This document shows, piece by piece, positions 17,191 to 25,973 of a stretch of DNA of 64,000 bases; position 1 is the stretch's first letter; each line of letters opens with the position of its first letter. Below the pieces are notes generated by a model that did not search any database, had not been told where the DNA came from, and worked only from the letters and a program-made list of their open reading frames with translations. The stretch is from positions 2,976,001-3,040,000 of the forward strand of contig NZ_CP016286.1 in NCBI RefSeq assembly GCF_001679785.1. The letters run 5' to 3'. Source of the stretch: Rhizobium leguminosarum. Its GTDB lineage: Bacteria; Pseudomonadota; Alphaproteobacteria; Rhizobiales; Rhizobiaceae. Both the position numbers and the translations under genes were made by a program.

Positions 17191-17310
17191 ATTATTACTC
17201 CCAATTTTTGGGCGGGTTCCGGTCCAAGGCCCAGCGCACTACCCACCATTGACTGCGCCAGGAAAGCTGTTCCACTCGGAAGGCAATTCATGCCTAGTTT
17301 CAACGGACTG

Positions 17311-17664
17311 TCAATGTTTGTCCTTCCACGAAAACGCGGAAGTTTTTTCGTACAGCCAGTAATAGTTGTTAACCATCTGATTGGTGCGGCGGTAGCGGAA
17401 GCCGGCCGTCGAGAACACCAGCAGCGTCACGAAGTCGAGGATATAGTAGAAGGCGTTGAGCATCGGCCCATTGAACAGGGCATGATGCAGGAACTGCATC
17501 GCCCAGGCGAGCAGAAATGTATAGACGACGACCAGCGGATAGTCGCTCCAGCCCTCGGCAACCGCTCTGCCGGCGCGCCAGGCCGTCCAGAAGCCTAAGA
17601 GCAAGACGATGACACGGATCGCCACAAGGGGGCCGGCATCTGCTTCGAAGAAAAGTCCCTGCAT
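17311..17664 (-). CDS. small conserved membrane protein within the liv operon
   Basis: A 117-residue protein starting MQGLFFEADAGPLVAIRVIV, with three hydrophobic segments (about residues 10-30, 43-62 and 70-90) and a charged C-terminus (GFRYRRTNQMVNNYYWLYEK). I do not recognise an enzymatic motif. It may belong to DUF6867, but that is from memory. It lies 20 bp after livF and before livK on the same strand, so it is very likely co-expressed with the transporter. A role as an accessory membrane component is plausible but unproven. The ATG at 17664 is preferred over 17733, which would begin inside livF. Confidence 0.8.
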   Translation of the reverse strand: MQGLFFEADAGPLVAIRVIVLLLGFWTAWRAGRAVAEGWSDYPLVVVYTFLLAWAMQFLHHALFNGPMLNAFYYILDFVTLLVFSTAGFRYRRTNQMVNNYYWLYEKTSAFSWKDKH

Positions 17665-17683
17665 GTCAAACTCTCCTTTCGAC

Positions 17684-18427
17684 CTAGTGTCTTCCGCCTT
17701 CGAGATAGGCGGCGCGGACCTCGGGATTGGCAAGAAGCTCCTTGCCGGAGCCGCTCATCGTCACCTTGCCGTTCACCATCACGTAGGCGCGGTGAGAAAG
17801 CCTGAGGGCGGCGAACGCGTTCTGCTCGACGAGGAAAACGGTCAGCCCCTCCGCCTCGTTGAGCTTCCTGATCGCTTCGAAGATGCCCTTGACGATCAGC
17901 GGCGCAAGACCGAGCGAGGGTTCGTCGAGAAGCAGCAACTTCGGGCGCGCCATCAGCGCGCGGCCGATCGACAGCATCTGCTGCTCGCCACCCGAAAGTG
18001 TTCCACCCCGTTGGGCGTGACGTTCCTTGAGACGCGGGAAGAGCGTGAAGATCTTCTCGACGTCTTCGGCGAAGTGTTTCAGATTGTCGAGGCCAGCGCC
18101 CATCTGAAGATTTTCCAGAACCGTCATGCGCGGGAAGATGCGGCGGCCTTCCGGCGACTGTGCAATGCGCAGACGGGCGATTTCATGCGTCGGCATGCGG
18201 GTGATGTCGCGGCCCTCAAAGACCACCGAACCGGTGCGGGCCTGCGGGCTGCCGCAGATCGTCATCATCAATGTCGACTTGCCGGCGCCGTTTGCGCCGA
18301 TCAGGCTGACGATCTCGCCCTTGTTGACGTGGACATCGACGCCGGCCAGCGCCCGGATATTGCCGTAATAGGTTTCGACGCCATTCACCTGAAGGAGCGG
18401 TTGACCCGTCATTACTTCATCGCCCAT
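17684..18427 (-). CDS. livF: branched-chain amino acid ABC transporter ATP-binding protein LivF
   Basis: A 247-residue ABC ATPase with Walker A GANGAGKST, Q-loop SPEGRRIFPRMTV, signature LSGGEQQMLSIGRALM, Walker B LLLDEPSLGL and VFLVEQNAFAAL. The SPEGR and EPSLGLAP motifs are typical of LivF. Its ATG overlaps the livG stop (TGATG), indicating coupled translation. It energises import with LivG. Confidence 0.96.
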   Translation of the reverse strand: MGDEVMTGQPLLQVNGVETYYGNIRALAGVDVHVNKGEIVSLIGANGAGKSTLMMTICGSPQARTGSVVFEGRDITRMPTHEIARLRIAQSPEGRRIFPRMTVLENLQMGAGLDNLKHFAEDVEKIFTLFPRLKERHAQRGGTLSGGEQQMLSIGRALMARPKLLLLDEPSLGLAPLIVKGIFEAIRKLNEAEGLTVFLVEQNAFAALRLSHRAYVMVNGKVTMSGSGKELLANPEVRAAYLEGGRH

Positions 18428-19305
18428 CAGTTTGCGCCTCCTTCGAGCTGCTCGACGGCTGCGATCACCTCTTCCACTTCTTCATCCTCGACACCGAGAT
18501 AAGCCGCGATGACCCGCGGATCGTTCTTCACGTGATCCGGTGTGCCATCGGAAATCTTCTGACCATATTCGAGGACGACGACGTGGTCGGAGATTTCCAT
18601 GACCACAGACATGTCGTGCTCGATCAGCAGGATCGACGTCCCGGTTTCGGCGCGAATGCTCTTCAGCAGCGCGTTGAGCGTTGCCGATTCCCGTGGGTTG
18701 AGGCCGGCAGCCGGTTCATCCAGGCAAAGCAGCTCCGGGCCGGTGCACATGGCGCGGGCGATTTCGAGACGCCGCTGGGCGCCGTAGGGCAGATCGCCGG
18801 CGGGGTCGTCGGCGCGGTCGATCAGGTCGGCCTTCTCAAGCCAGAAACGGGCAATCTCGATCGCCTCGGCCGCTTCCCGCCTATAGGGGCCGACACCGAT
18901 AAGGCCGAGGATCGTATAACCCGATGCCTTCATCAGCTTGTTGTGCTGGGCAACCAGCAGGTTTTCGAGAACGGTCAGGCCGGAGAACAGCCGGATGTTC
19001 TGGAAGGTACGCGCGACCTTGGCTTCCCTGGTGATGCGAAAGTCCGGCAGGCGCTCCAGCAGGTATTGCTTGCCGCTCTTCTGGTTGAGCGTGATCATGC
19101 CCATCGTCGGCTTGTAGAAGCCGGTGATGCAGTTGAAGACGGTGGTCTTGCCGGCGCCGTTCGGCCCGATCAGCGCGGTGATATCGCCACGCTTGGCTTC
19201 GAAGGAGAAGTCGTTGATGGCCATCAGGCCGCCGAACTTCATCGACAGGTGTTCGACCTTGAGAAGAGTGTCGTCAGACATCGTATTCGTCGTTACGGGG
19301 CTCAT
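18427..19305 (-). CDS. livG: branched-chain amino acid ABC transporter ATP-binding protein LivG
   Basis: A 292-residue ABC ATPase with Walker A GPNGAGKTT, ARTFQNIRLFSGLTVLENLL, a degenerate LPYGAQRRLEIARAM signature (normal for LivG) and Walker B LLCLDEPAAGLNP. The ATG at 19305 overlaps the livM stop by one base. A TTG at 19308 and an ATG at 19281 are alternatives. A glutamate- and alanine-rich tail of about 25 residues follows the ATPase core. Confidence 0.95.
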   Translation of the reverse strand: MSPVTTNTMSDDTLLKVEHLSMKFGGLMAINDFSFEAKRGDITALIGPNGAGKTTVFNCITGFYKPTMGMITLNQKSGKQYLLERLPDFRITREAKVARTFQNIRLFSGLTVLENLLVAQHNKLMKASGYTILGLIGVGPYRREAAEAIEIARFWLEKADLIDRADDPAGDLPYGAQRRLEIARAMCTGPELLCLDEPAAGLNPRESATLNALLKSIRAETGTSILLIEHDMSVVMEISDHVVVLEYGQKISDGTPDHVKNDPRVIAAYLGVEDEEVEEVIAAVEQLEGGAN

Positions 19306-20696
19306 CAACCATGGCCCTCCTTGATGAAGCTTCCGGATATCGCCTTGCGCTCCCTGAGGAAGGCTGTCGGCTCACGCGAGCCGACGAAGCCGCGCGGCTT
19401 GAACAGCATGACGACGACCATGGCGAGGCCGAAGATCAACATGCGGTATAGTTCCGGCGTAAAATCGGGTCCGAAGATGAGTTTTAGGAAGCTCATTTCG
19501 CGCAGCAACTCGGTGCCGCCGACCATGACGATGGCGGCGATCGCGATGCCGGTCAACGACCCCATGCCGCCAAGGACAACAATGGCGAGAATGACGGCCG
19601 ATTCCAGGAAGACGAAGGATTCCGGCGAGACGAAGCCCTGGCGGGCGGCGAAGAACGAGCCGGCGAAACCGGCAAACATCGCGCCCGTCGCAAAGGCGGT
19701 GAGCTTGGTCGTCACCGTGTTGATGCCGAGCGAACGGCAAGCGATCTCATCTTCGCGCAAAGCTTCCCAGGCGCGTCCGATCGGCATGCGCCGCAGCCGG
19801 ATGGTGACATAGGCCGTCAGCATGCAGAGCGCCAGGATCAAATAGAACAGGAAGATCTTATAATAGGCCGAGGAGATCGGCAGGTTAAAGAGCTTGGCAA
19901 AGCCGCCGGCCGTCGCATCGAAGGGAATACCGAAGAGTGTTGCCTTCGGGATGCTCGAGATACCGAAGGTGCCCTTCGTCACTTCAGTCCAGTTGATGAG
20001 GACGAGACGAATGATTTCACCGAAGGCGAGCGTCACGATGGCAAGGTAATCGCCGCGCAGGCGCAGCACCGGGAAGCCGAGAATGACGCCCCAGAGTGCG
20101 GCGAAGATGCCCGAAAGCGGCAGCAGCACCCAGAAGGACAGGCCGAAATAGCTCGAAAGCAGTGCGTAGGAATAGGCGCCGACGGCATAGAAGGCGACAT
20201 AGCCAAGGTCGAGCAGGCCGGCAAGGCCGACGACGATGTTCAGCCCCCAGGCGAGCATCACATAGATCAGGATCTGAATGCCGAAATTGTCGACATATGT
20301 CAGCGAGCCCTGAGGGCCTTTGATCGCCACCACCACCATGGGATAAAGCAGCAGCGCGATCAGCGCGATCTTCAGGAAATGCCGGTGGAAGAAGCTCTTC
20401 TCTGTCGAGATATCGAGTTCGCCCTCGCGCGCCTTGCTGAGCTTGCGGCGGTCGATATTCGGCCTGATGAAAACAACCATGGCGAAGCGGCCGATGGCAG
20501 CGACCGCGACGAAGATCGCAAGCAGGCCCCAGCGCTGGACGATGATCAACTCATTGCTGATGTTCTGGTCGGTCTTGAGGCCGACATAGAGAACGAACAT
20601 GCCGAACGACAGGACGGCGGCGAAAAGAGCTTCGGTAAGGCCTTTGCGGACAAGTCCGGCATCGGGCTTGCCTGCAGAATTTTCGGTGTTTGCCAT
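19305..20696 (-). CDS. livM: branched-chain amino acid ABC transporter permease LivM
   Basis: A 463-residue inner-membrane permease. It has about ten hydrophobic segments, a cytoplasmic-looking loop (residues 75-100) and the LivM core with GLNIVVGLAGLLDLGYVAFY, then FGEIIRLVLINW and the coupling helix ALREDEIACRSLGIN. The N-terminal ~100-residue extension with two membrane segments is typical of alphaproteobacterial LivM. It lies 4 bp after livH and overlaps livG. Confidence 0.95.
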   Translation of the reverse strand: MANTENSAGKPDAGLVRKGLTEALFAAVLSFGMFVLYVGLKTDQNISNELIIVQRWGLLAIFVAVAAIGRFAMVVFIRPNIDRRKLSKAREGELDISTEKSFFHRHFLKIALIALLLYPMVVVAIKGPQGSLTYVDNFGIQILIYVMLAWGLNIVVGLAGLLDLGYVAFYAVGAYSYALLSSYFGLSFWVLLPLSGIFAALWGVILGFPVLRLRGDYLAIVTLAFGEIIRLVLINWTEVTKGTFGISSIPKATLFGIPFDATAGGFAKLFNLPISSAYYKIFLFYLILALCMLTAYVTIRLRRMPIGRAWEALREDEIACRSLGINTVTTKLTAFATGAMFAGFAGSFFAARQGFVSPESFVFLESAVILAIVVLGGMGSLTGIAIAAIVMVGGTELLREMSFLKLIFGPDFTPELYRMLIFGLAMVVVMLFKPRGFVGSREPTAFLRERKAISGSFIKEGHG

Positions 20697-20700
20697 GACG

Positions 20701-21603
20701 TTATACCTTCTCGACTTCCGGCCGCCCGAGGATGCCGGTCGGCTTGAAGATCAACACGAAAGCCAGGATCGCAAAGGTCGCGACGTCCTTGTAGGCGATG
20801 GTGAAGTATGCCGACCACAGCGACTCGATAAGGCCGATAAGGAGGCCGCCGAAGACGGCGCCGGGCAACGAACCGATACCGCCGAGAACGGCTGCCGTGA
20901 AGGCCTTCACGCCAGGCGTGAAGCCGTCGTTGAATGAGGCAACGCCATAATACATCAGGTACATCGTGCCGGCCACGGCCGCGAGCGCCGCACCCATAAC
21001 GAAAGTGATGGAGATCGTCTGGTCGACGTTGACGCCGAGCAGCGCGGCCATCTTGCGATCCTGCTCAGTGGCGCGCTGGGCACGGCCGAGTGCCGTACGA
21101 TTGACGATGTACCAGAAGATCGTCAGCAGCACTGCCGTGATCACGATGATGATGATCTGCTTCAGCGACACCGAGATGTTGCCGAACTGGTAGACCGAGC
21201 TCACCATCGGCGGGATCGGCTTGTTGCGTGGACCCTGCGTCACCTGGATGAAGTTGGACAGCGTGATCGACATGCCGATCGCAGTAATCAGCGGCGCCAG
21301 GCGGAAGGACCCGCGCAGGGGCCGGTATGCCACGCGCTCGATCGTCCAATTCCACAAACTCGTCATCAGCATCGCAACGACAAGCATCACCAGCAGCAGA
21401 ACGGCCACCGGGAGACCTGCGAAGATGGATGTGAGGACGAGGAAGACGATAAGAGCGGCGAAACCACCGAGCATGAAGATGTCGCCATGGGCGAAATTGA
21501 TCATGCCGATAATGCCGTAAACCATCGTATAGCCAATAGCCACAAGGCCATAGATAGATCCGAGCGTCAGCCCGTTTAAGAGCTGCTGGACGAAATACTC
21601 CAT
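20701..21603 (-). CDS. livH: branched-chain amino acid ABC transporter permease LivH
   Basis: A 300-residue permease with about eight membrane segments. The N-terminal MEYFVQQLLNGLTLGSIYGL and GMINFAHGDIFMLGG are LivH hallmarks, and the coupling motif TEQDRKMAALLGVN is present. The ATG at 21603 has AGGGG eight bases upstream and is preferred over 21642. It is the first gene of livHMGF, so the promoter should lie in the AT-rich DNA at 21604-21900. Confidence 0.95.
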   Translation of the reverse strand: MEYFVQQLLNGLTLGSIYGLVAIGYTMVYGIIGMINFAHGDIFMLGGFAALIVFLVLTSIFAGLPVAVLLLVMLVVAMLMTSLWNWTIERVAYRPLRGSFRLAPLITAIGMSITLSNFIQVTQGPRNKPIPPMVSSVYQFGNISVSLKQIIIIVITAVLLTIFWYIVNRTALGRAQRATEQDRKMAALLGVNVDQTISITFVMGAALAAVAGTMYLMYYGVASFNDGFTPGVKAFTAAVLGGIGSLPGAVFGGLLIGLIESLWSAYFTIAYKDVATFAILAFVLIFKPTGILGRPEVEKV

Positions 21604-22147
21604 ATGTCGTTTTCCCCTGGATGCGAGCGAAACATGCTGCATCTCTTTTTGGTTCTTCGGTTCCCCGTTTCAGGGAACCTCATAGGCCGAATGCATAGCG
21701 GTTTCGTCGAAAATGTGAAGACAAAAAGGGGTTACTCCGACAGATTCTTGCGGAAACAGGGTTAACTGGCGCATTTTGAACCAAAATCCACAGAAAAACG
21801 GCAGAGCGGGGCCTATTTTTAGCCAGAAACCGCCACTGGGTTAACCATCCGGAGATATCGCCGTCGATTTCCTGCACTGCTTGTTGCGTAAGCTATTCCA
21901 CAGAATTGGAAGATGGAGCAAATTCCGACCCGAAGGCAGCCCCTTTGACGAATGCCATTTCACCAGCGATGCCGCATCTTCGTCTGACAAGGCTGAAAAC
22001 TTATGGTAGCATCATCAGGCTGCGTATTGAGGGATGCGGAGCACGACGGGGAACACCATATAAGCTTGCGTATCTGGTTTGTGACAGGGATGGTTTGCGG
22101 ACGAGCGACAGCGGGGTGCTCGCCGCGTGGCGAACGGCAAAAGGACA
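21604..22147. other. intergenic region between livH and cysQ
   Basis: A 544-bp divergent spacer. The half near livH is AT-rich (for example around 21710-21860) and should carry the liv promoter. I see no clear sigma-54 or palindromic element. A frame at 21906-22154 lacks a good ribosome site and shows no recognisable motif, so I do not call it. Confidence 0.6.
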
Positions 22148-22945
22148 ATGCTGAGGACATTTGAAAAGGCGGCGCTCGAAGCCGGCAAGGCCATCATCAC
22201 GGTCTTGCGCGAAGGCTTCCCAGTCGCCATGAAGGCGGATGCAAGTCCGGTCACGGTCGCCGACGAGGAGGCCGAACGCATCATCCTCGCTCATCTCGCC
22301 AGAGATTATCCTGAAATACCCGTCGTGGCGGAAGAATCGGTCGCCGCCGGCAAGGTGCCCGACATTGCCGGCCGAGGCTTCTTCCTGGTCGACCCTCTCG
22401 ACGGCACCCGTGAATTCGTCGACGGACGACAGGAATTCACCGTCAACATCGCCTATATCGAGAACGGCGCCCCGGTGGCCGGCATCGTCTATGCGCCGGC
22501 GCTGGGGCTTGCCTTCTCGGGAGAACGCGGCCACGCCGAAAGGCTCGTCGTCATGGACGATTTCACGGTTGGCGCACGCAGCGCAATCACGGTGCGCGAA
22601 CAGCCGGACGACAGGCTGGCGCTTGCAAGCCTTCGCCACAACAGCCCGGAGACCGGGAGCTTCCTCGCCGACCACGCGATCTTCAAATGCACCAATATCG
22701 GTTCCTCTCTGAAGTTCTGCCTGCTCGCCGAAGGCAAGGCCGACGTCTACCCGCGTTTCACCCGCACGATGGAATGGGACACCGCGGCTGGCGATGCGGT
22801 GCTGCGCGCCGCTGGCGGTTCGACGGTGACGCTGGACGGAACGCCGCTGACCTACGGCAAGACGGGAACGGCGGCCGATTTCGACTTCGCCAACCCGAAC
22901 TTCATCTCCTGGGGCGGCAGGAAACGCGTCCTCGAACCGGCGTGA
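22148..22945 (+). CDS. cysQ: 3'(2'),5'-bisphosphate nucleotidase CysQ
   Basis: A 265-residue member of the inositol monophosphatase superfamily. The metal-binding motifs are VVAEESVAAG (Glu), FFLVDPLDGTREFVDG (the DPLDGT signature) and MEWDTAAGDAVLRAAGG (WDTAAGDA). The REFVDGRQEFTVNIA extension is typical of CysQ, which dephosphorylates PAP/PAPS from sulfate assimilation in the cytoplasm. The ATG at 22148 follows AAAAGGAC; a GTG at 22127 is less likely. It appears monocistronic. Confidence 0.92.
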   Translation: MLRTFEKAALEAGKAIITVLREGFPVAMKADASPVTVADEEAERIILAHLARDYPEIPVVAEESVAAGKVPDIAGRGFFLVDPLDGTREFVDGRQEFTVNIAYIENGAPVAGIVYAPALGLAFSGERGHAERLVVMDDFTVGARSAITVREQPDDRLALASLRHNSPETGSFLADHAIFKCTNIGSSLKFCLLAEGKADVYPRFTRTMEWDTAAGDAVLRAAGGSTVTLDGTPLTYGKTGTAADFDFANPNFISWGGRKRVLEPA

Positions 22946-23574
22946 TCACCCGCGGGAATCGCTAAATACCGGCAGGCGGCGCAATCCTTTGCCTCGCCGC
23001 CACGCGTTCAGGCCTGCCGCGACAATCCGCGATCTCCGATAAGCGCCCCATCTGGGCGGGCCGTCCCTCTACCTGCCAAATATCCTCCCCCTGCGTGTCT
23101 GGAAGCGCGTCCACGACCCCATTTCAAGCTGTGGGGTGATTCGCGCGATCGGGTCTCACCAAGTGATTCTGGCCGTGAACTCGTCGTCTGCATCTTTTCA
23201 AGATGCTGTCCCTCCACCAATCCTGCCTTGATTCTGTCACATTTTGACACGGCTTCCAGAATGATCGATATCTTCATCAGAAAAATTTCGCCTCGTCTTC
23301 CGTTAAGAAATACGCTTAAGAGACTTGGGTCACGTGCCGAAACGGCGCGTCGCCAGCCCCTGCGAACCCTCGCCAAAGTCCTAAAAACCTTGACGAAATT
23401 CCAATTATTAACGAAATATCATGAGCTTGCCTCAACTTAACGCAAATGCGAAAGATTTGCTGCGATGCGATATTTCTCTGGACACCATTACACAATTGTC
23501 GCATTTTTCCGTTTTAGTAGGGTTACCAAGACCTGAGTGCTGCCCTGGCAACAGGGCAAACCATTGATCGCCTT
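22946..23574. other. long intergenic region upstream of the pssA-like gene
   Basis: About 630 bp. The first 300 bp are GC-rich with no convincing gene. The part from about 23220 to 23520 is AT-rich and likely contains the promoter and regulatory sites of the sugar transferase. A small perfect hairpin (GCCCTG-GCAA-CAGGGC, 23542-23557) lies just before the first possible start codon. Confidence 0.6.
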
Positions 23575-24339
23575 TTGCCGCCGCGCCCCCTCGAAGACAA
23601 CAGAGTACGATCCTTGAGCATCACGGAATTAAACAACAGCATTTCAACAGAGTCCTTCCGGCCGAGCCGCCGTCAGCAGCCGAGCCTGAAGATCCAGACC
23701 CCTGTTATCCATAGCGATGCGCCGCAGGCGCCGTTGATGGATCTGGTCCTGAAGCGGGCGTTCGACATCGTATCGTCGTTGAGCGCCCTCCTCGTCCTCG
23801 CCCCTTTCCTTCTGTTCGTCGCCCTGCTGATCAAGATCGACAGCCCAGGGCCGGTGCTCTTCAAGCAGACCCGCTGGGGCAAGAACTGTAAGGCCATCAA
23901 GGTCTACAAGTTCCGTTCCATGCGCACCGACCTCTGCGACGTCTCCGGCGTTGCCCAGACGGTGATGAACGATCCGCGCGTCACTCGCGTCGGTGCCATT
24001 CTGCGCCGCACGAATGTCGATGAGTTGCCGCAGCTGCTGAACGTACTGCTGGGCCACATGTCGGTCGTCGGTCCGCGCTGCCATGCGATCGGCATGCGCG
24101 CCGGCGGCGTGCTCTACGAAGAGCTCGTACCGGAATATCATCAGCGCCATGCGATGCGCCCCGGCATGACGGGTCTTGCCCAGATGCGCGGCCTGCGCGG
24201 TCCGACCGATCGTCCGGCCAAGGCGCGCGCCCGCATCGCCAGCGATCTCTACTACGTCGGGAATTTTTCGATCTTGATGGACATGCGCATCATTTTCGGA
24301 ACCGTCGTGTCGGAGTTGACCCGCGGAAAAGGCTTCTAA
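23575..24339 (+). CDS. pssA: PssA-like undecaprenyl-phosphate sugar-1-phosphate transferase
   Basis: A bacterial sugar transferase that starts exopolysaccharide repeat-unit assembly by moving hexose-1-phosphate onto undecaprenyl phosphate at the inner membrane. Family motifs are [20 protein letters not shown] (membrane helix), [47 protein letters not shown] and [10 protein letters not shown]. The frame is open from a TTG at 23575 (254 residues). An ATG at 23737 would give 200 residues, which fits the short PssA described in R. leguminosarum, so the start is uncertain. The assignment to PssA rather than another ExoY-type transferase rests on length and genus. The stop codon is within a repeat. 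Confidence 0.8.
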   Translation: MPPRPLEDNRVRSLSITELNNSISTESFRPSRRQQPSLKIQTPVIHSDAPQAPLMDLVLKRAFDIVSSLSALLVLAPFLLFVALLIKIDSPGPVLFKQTRWGKNCKAIKVYKFRSMRTDLCDVSGVAQTVMNDPRVTRVGAILRRTNVDELPQLLNVLLGHMSVVGPRCHAIGMRAGGVLYEELVPEYHQRHAMRPGMTGLAQMRGLRGPTDRPAKARARIASDLYYVGNFSILMDMRIIFGTVVSELTRGKGF

Positions 24340-24433
24340 AGCGCGTCGCGATCTTTCAGATTCGCTCCTCGCGCTTTAGTCTTTGTTTTTGCGCATGTCG
24401 CACAAAAAGCGATGCCCACTTTGCGCGACATGC
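24337..24433. repeat. intergenic palindromic repeat after pssA
   Basis: Two nested dyads. TAAAGCGCG (24337-24345) pairs with CGCGCTTTA (24370-24378), and GCATGTCGC (24393-24401) pairs with GCGACATGC (24425-24433). The first includes the pssA stop codon. The composition resembles a repeat I associate with rhizobial intergenic regions, and it may also serve as a transcript end. Confidence 0.55.
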
Positions 24434-24470
24434 TTCCCAGCTTTAGCTTTGTGAGAAAGGGCCGGCTGCC

Positions 24471-25296
24471 TCAGAGCAGCCGGTACCGGAATGCTGTGGC
24501 GACCGCCGCATGCGGCTGACCGAATCGAGCTTGCGCATCGCGCTCTTCAGAGAACCCACCACCGTATGCGACGAGAGATTGAGAATGATCGCGATCTCGT
24601 CGCTGCTCTTGCCGGCCGCCGACTACAGCGCCGCGCGTCTTTTTAGACGCGCAAAGGACGCTGTAGCACTTTGAATTGCTGCCTGATTCCTTAAATCGAT
24701 TCCGATTTAAGGAATCAGGCAGCGTCGCAGGCATTCGATTTCCAACGGACCATCCTCCACGCTGCTGCTACGCGAAACCTTGTCCAGAAGCTCCATGGAG
24801 CGGTAGAGCAGCGCCATCGCCTGCTCTCGCGTGGGCATAGGACAGCCGCCTGAGAAGGCGAAGATGTATTGTTTCAGGTCAGCGTCGTGCAGCGTGAAGG
24901 CGAAGCTATTCTTCAGCCCATGCATCTGAAAGAGCACATTGAGTTTGCGGTTTTCCTGATTGGCGGCGCTGCCCGCAAACGACCCCTCCTCGCAGAAGAT
25001 CGGCACAATTGTCCGCTTCATCGCGGTCACCAGTCTGCTGCAATAGAAGAGATCGGCAGCCTCGTAAAAACCGACAAGGCTTTGCGGCCAATTGCTGATC
25101 AACCGGTTTTCGGTGCAAGCTCGCCCCGCGGGAAAGCCGAGACCAGATAGAAATCGAAGCCCGCAACCTTCGCCATCGCGTCGAGCCGTTCCTTGCCGTC
25201 GTCGGCCGAAACCCCGGCGCGATCGGCCTGCGAAGGCGAAAATGCAGCATCCTCAGCGCAGTCGCCGACTGCGCGTTCACGTCTTTTCAACTTCAT
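24471..25296 (-). pseudogene. disrupted LuxR-family (autoinducer-binding type) regulator
   Basis: Pieces of one LuxR-type regulator are found in different frames on the minus strand. The N-terminal part (25296 to about 25105) ends at a frameshift near GELAPKTG. The ligand-binding core (ISNWPQSLVGFYEAADLFYC, then LFQMHGLKNSFAFTLHDADL) runs to about 24724. The DNA-binding part then reads AAGKSSDEIAIILNLSSHTV before a one-base deletion shifts the final AVATAFRYRLL into another frame. Between core and HTH lies a ~100-bp palindromic repeat (24623-24723). With two frameshifts and an insertion, no full regulator can be made. It was probably a quorum-sensing-type regulator or LuxR solo. Confidence 0.85.
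24623..24723. repeat. two-hairpin palindromic repeat inserted in the luxR pseudogene
   Basis: The first hairpin, CTACAGCG...CGCTGTAG (24623-24666), contains an inner stem GCGCGTCT/AGACGCGC. The second is a perfect 21-bp stem (24678-24698 with 24703-24723) around an ATTC loop. The unit lies exactly between the ligand-binding and HTH coding parts of the pseudogene. It resembles MITE-like repeats I recall from Rhizobium genomes. No transposase is nearby. Confidence 0.75.
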
Positions 25297-25674
25297 ATCC
25301 TCGAATGGCCAGCTTCGGCTCGGCCTTGCTGCCGGCGGCGAAAACTTCGCGCCGGGGCATCAGCCCGCATCCCGAGGATACGAAGCATCAAGAACACGAA
25401 CTGGACTGATACAGCGGGAAGAACGGAGACGAAGTCTTGCGCTCATTCTTATGTTGCCGCCCTTACAAGATCGTCCCGGGAAATCAGCTGATATTTATTC
25501 CGCATGGCTCCCATGCAGGGCGCTACAAATTGACGTGGCGGCAGGCAGCGGCCCCCATCATCGGCCAGGGCGGGCGTCTAAATTTGTTATCAAAGTCTTA
25601 CGATGGGTTTAGGCAATTTTTAAATGTGGCAGGCTAGAGTGGGGCTCGTGGTCTTGCGTTGTGTAGAGAGTCCA
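25297..25674. other. sciP upstream region
   Basis: A 378-bp spacer without a convincing gene. Near sciP it contains a near-consensus CtrA box TTAG-N7-TTAA at 25609-25623 and a GANTC site (GAGTC, 25668-25672) just before the start codon. The AT-rich segment 25580-25630 is the likely promoter. Confidence 0.6.
25609..25623. promoter_or_regulatory. candidate CtrA box upstream of sciP
   Basis: TTAG-GCAATTT-TTAA matches the CtrA consensus TTAA-N7-TTAA with one mismatch, about 52 bp before the sciP ATG. In Caulobacter sciP is a CtrA target, which supports the call. Confidence 0.45.
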
Positions 25675-25950
25675 ATGACCGAAATGATACGTCCCCGAGT
25701 AAAATATGTCATCGGCCCCGATGGCAGCCCCCTGACGATCGCGGATCTTCCGCCGCCCAATACGCGGCGCTGGGTGATTCGCCGGAAGGCAGAGGTTGTC
25801 GCGGCTGTCCGCGGTGGCTTGTTGAGCTTGGAAGAGGCCTGCGAGCGTTACACGCTCACGGTCGAAGAATTCCTGTCCTGGCAGTCGTCGATCAACAGCC
25901 ACGGTCTTGCCGGCCTGCGCACCACGCGCATTCAGCAATATCGTCACTGA
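25675..25950 (+). CDS. sciP: SciP-family CtrA inhibitor (DUF1153)
   Basis: A 91-residue protein, MTEMIRPRVKYVIGPDGSPL, then PPPNTRRWVIRRKAEVVAAV and SLEEACERYTLTVEEFLSWQ. This is the conserved DUF1153 helix-turn-helix fold. In Caulobacter, SciP binds CtrA at its promoters and blocks RNA polymerase recruitment, timing the G1 programme. Length and motifs are standard. The ATG at 25675 is the first in the conserved part; an upstream extension to 25624 begins with a weak start. It lies close to ctrA and chpT, supporting the assignment. Confidence 0.92.
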   Translation: MTEMIRPRVKYVIGPDGSPLTIADLPPPNTRRWVIRRKAEVVAAVRGGLLSLEEACERYTLTVEEFLSWQSSINSHGLAGLRTTRIQQYRH

Positions 25951-25973
25951 TCACACCCCAGCATCGACGACAT

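Noticed and set aside
21906..22154. 82-residue frame upstream of cysQ
   Set aside because: No ribosome site, no recognisable motif, and it overlaps the cysQ start.
23008..23376. 122-residue minus-strand frame
   Set aside because: Lies in the probable pssA regulatory region, with mixed base composition and no motif.
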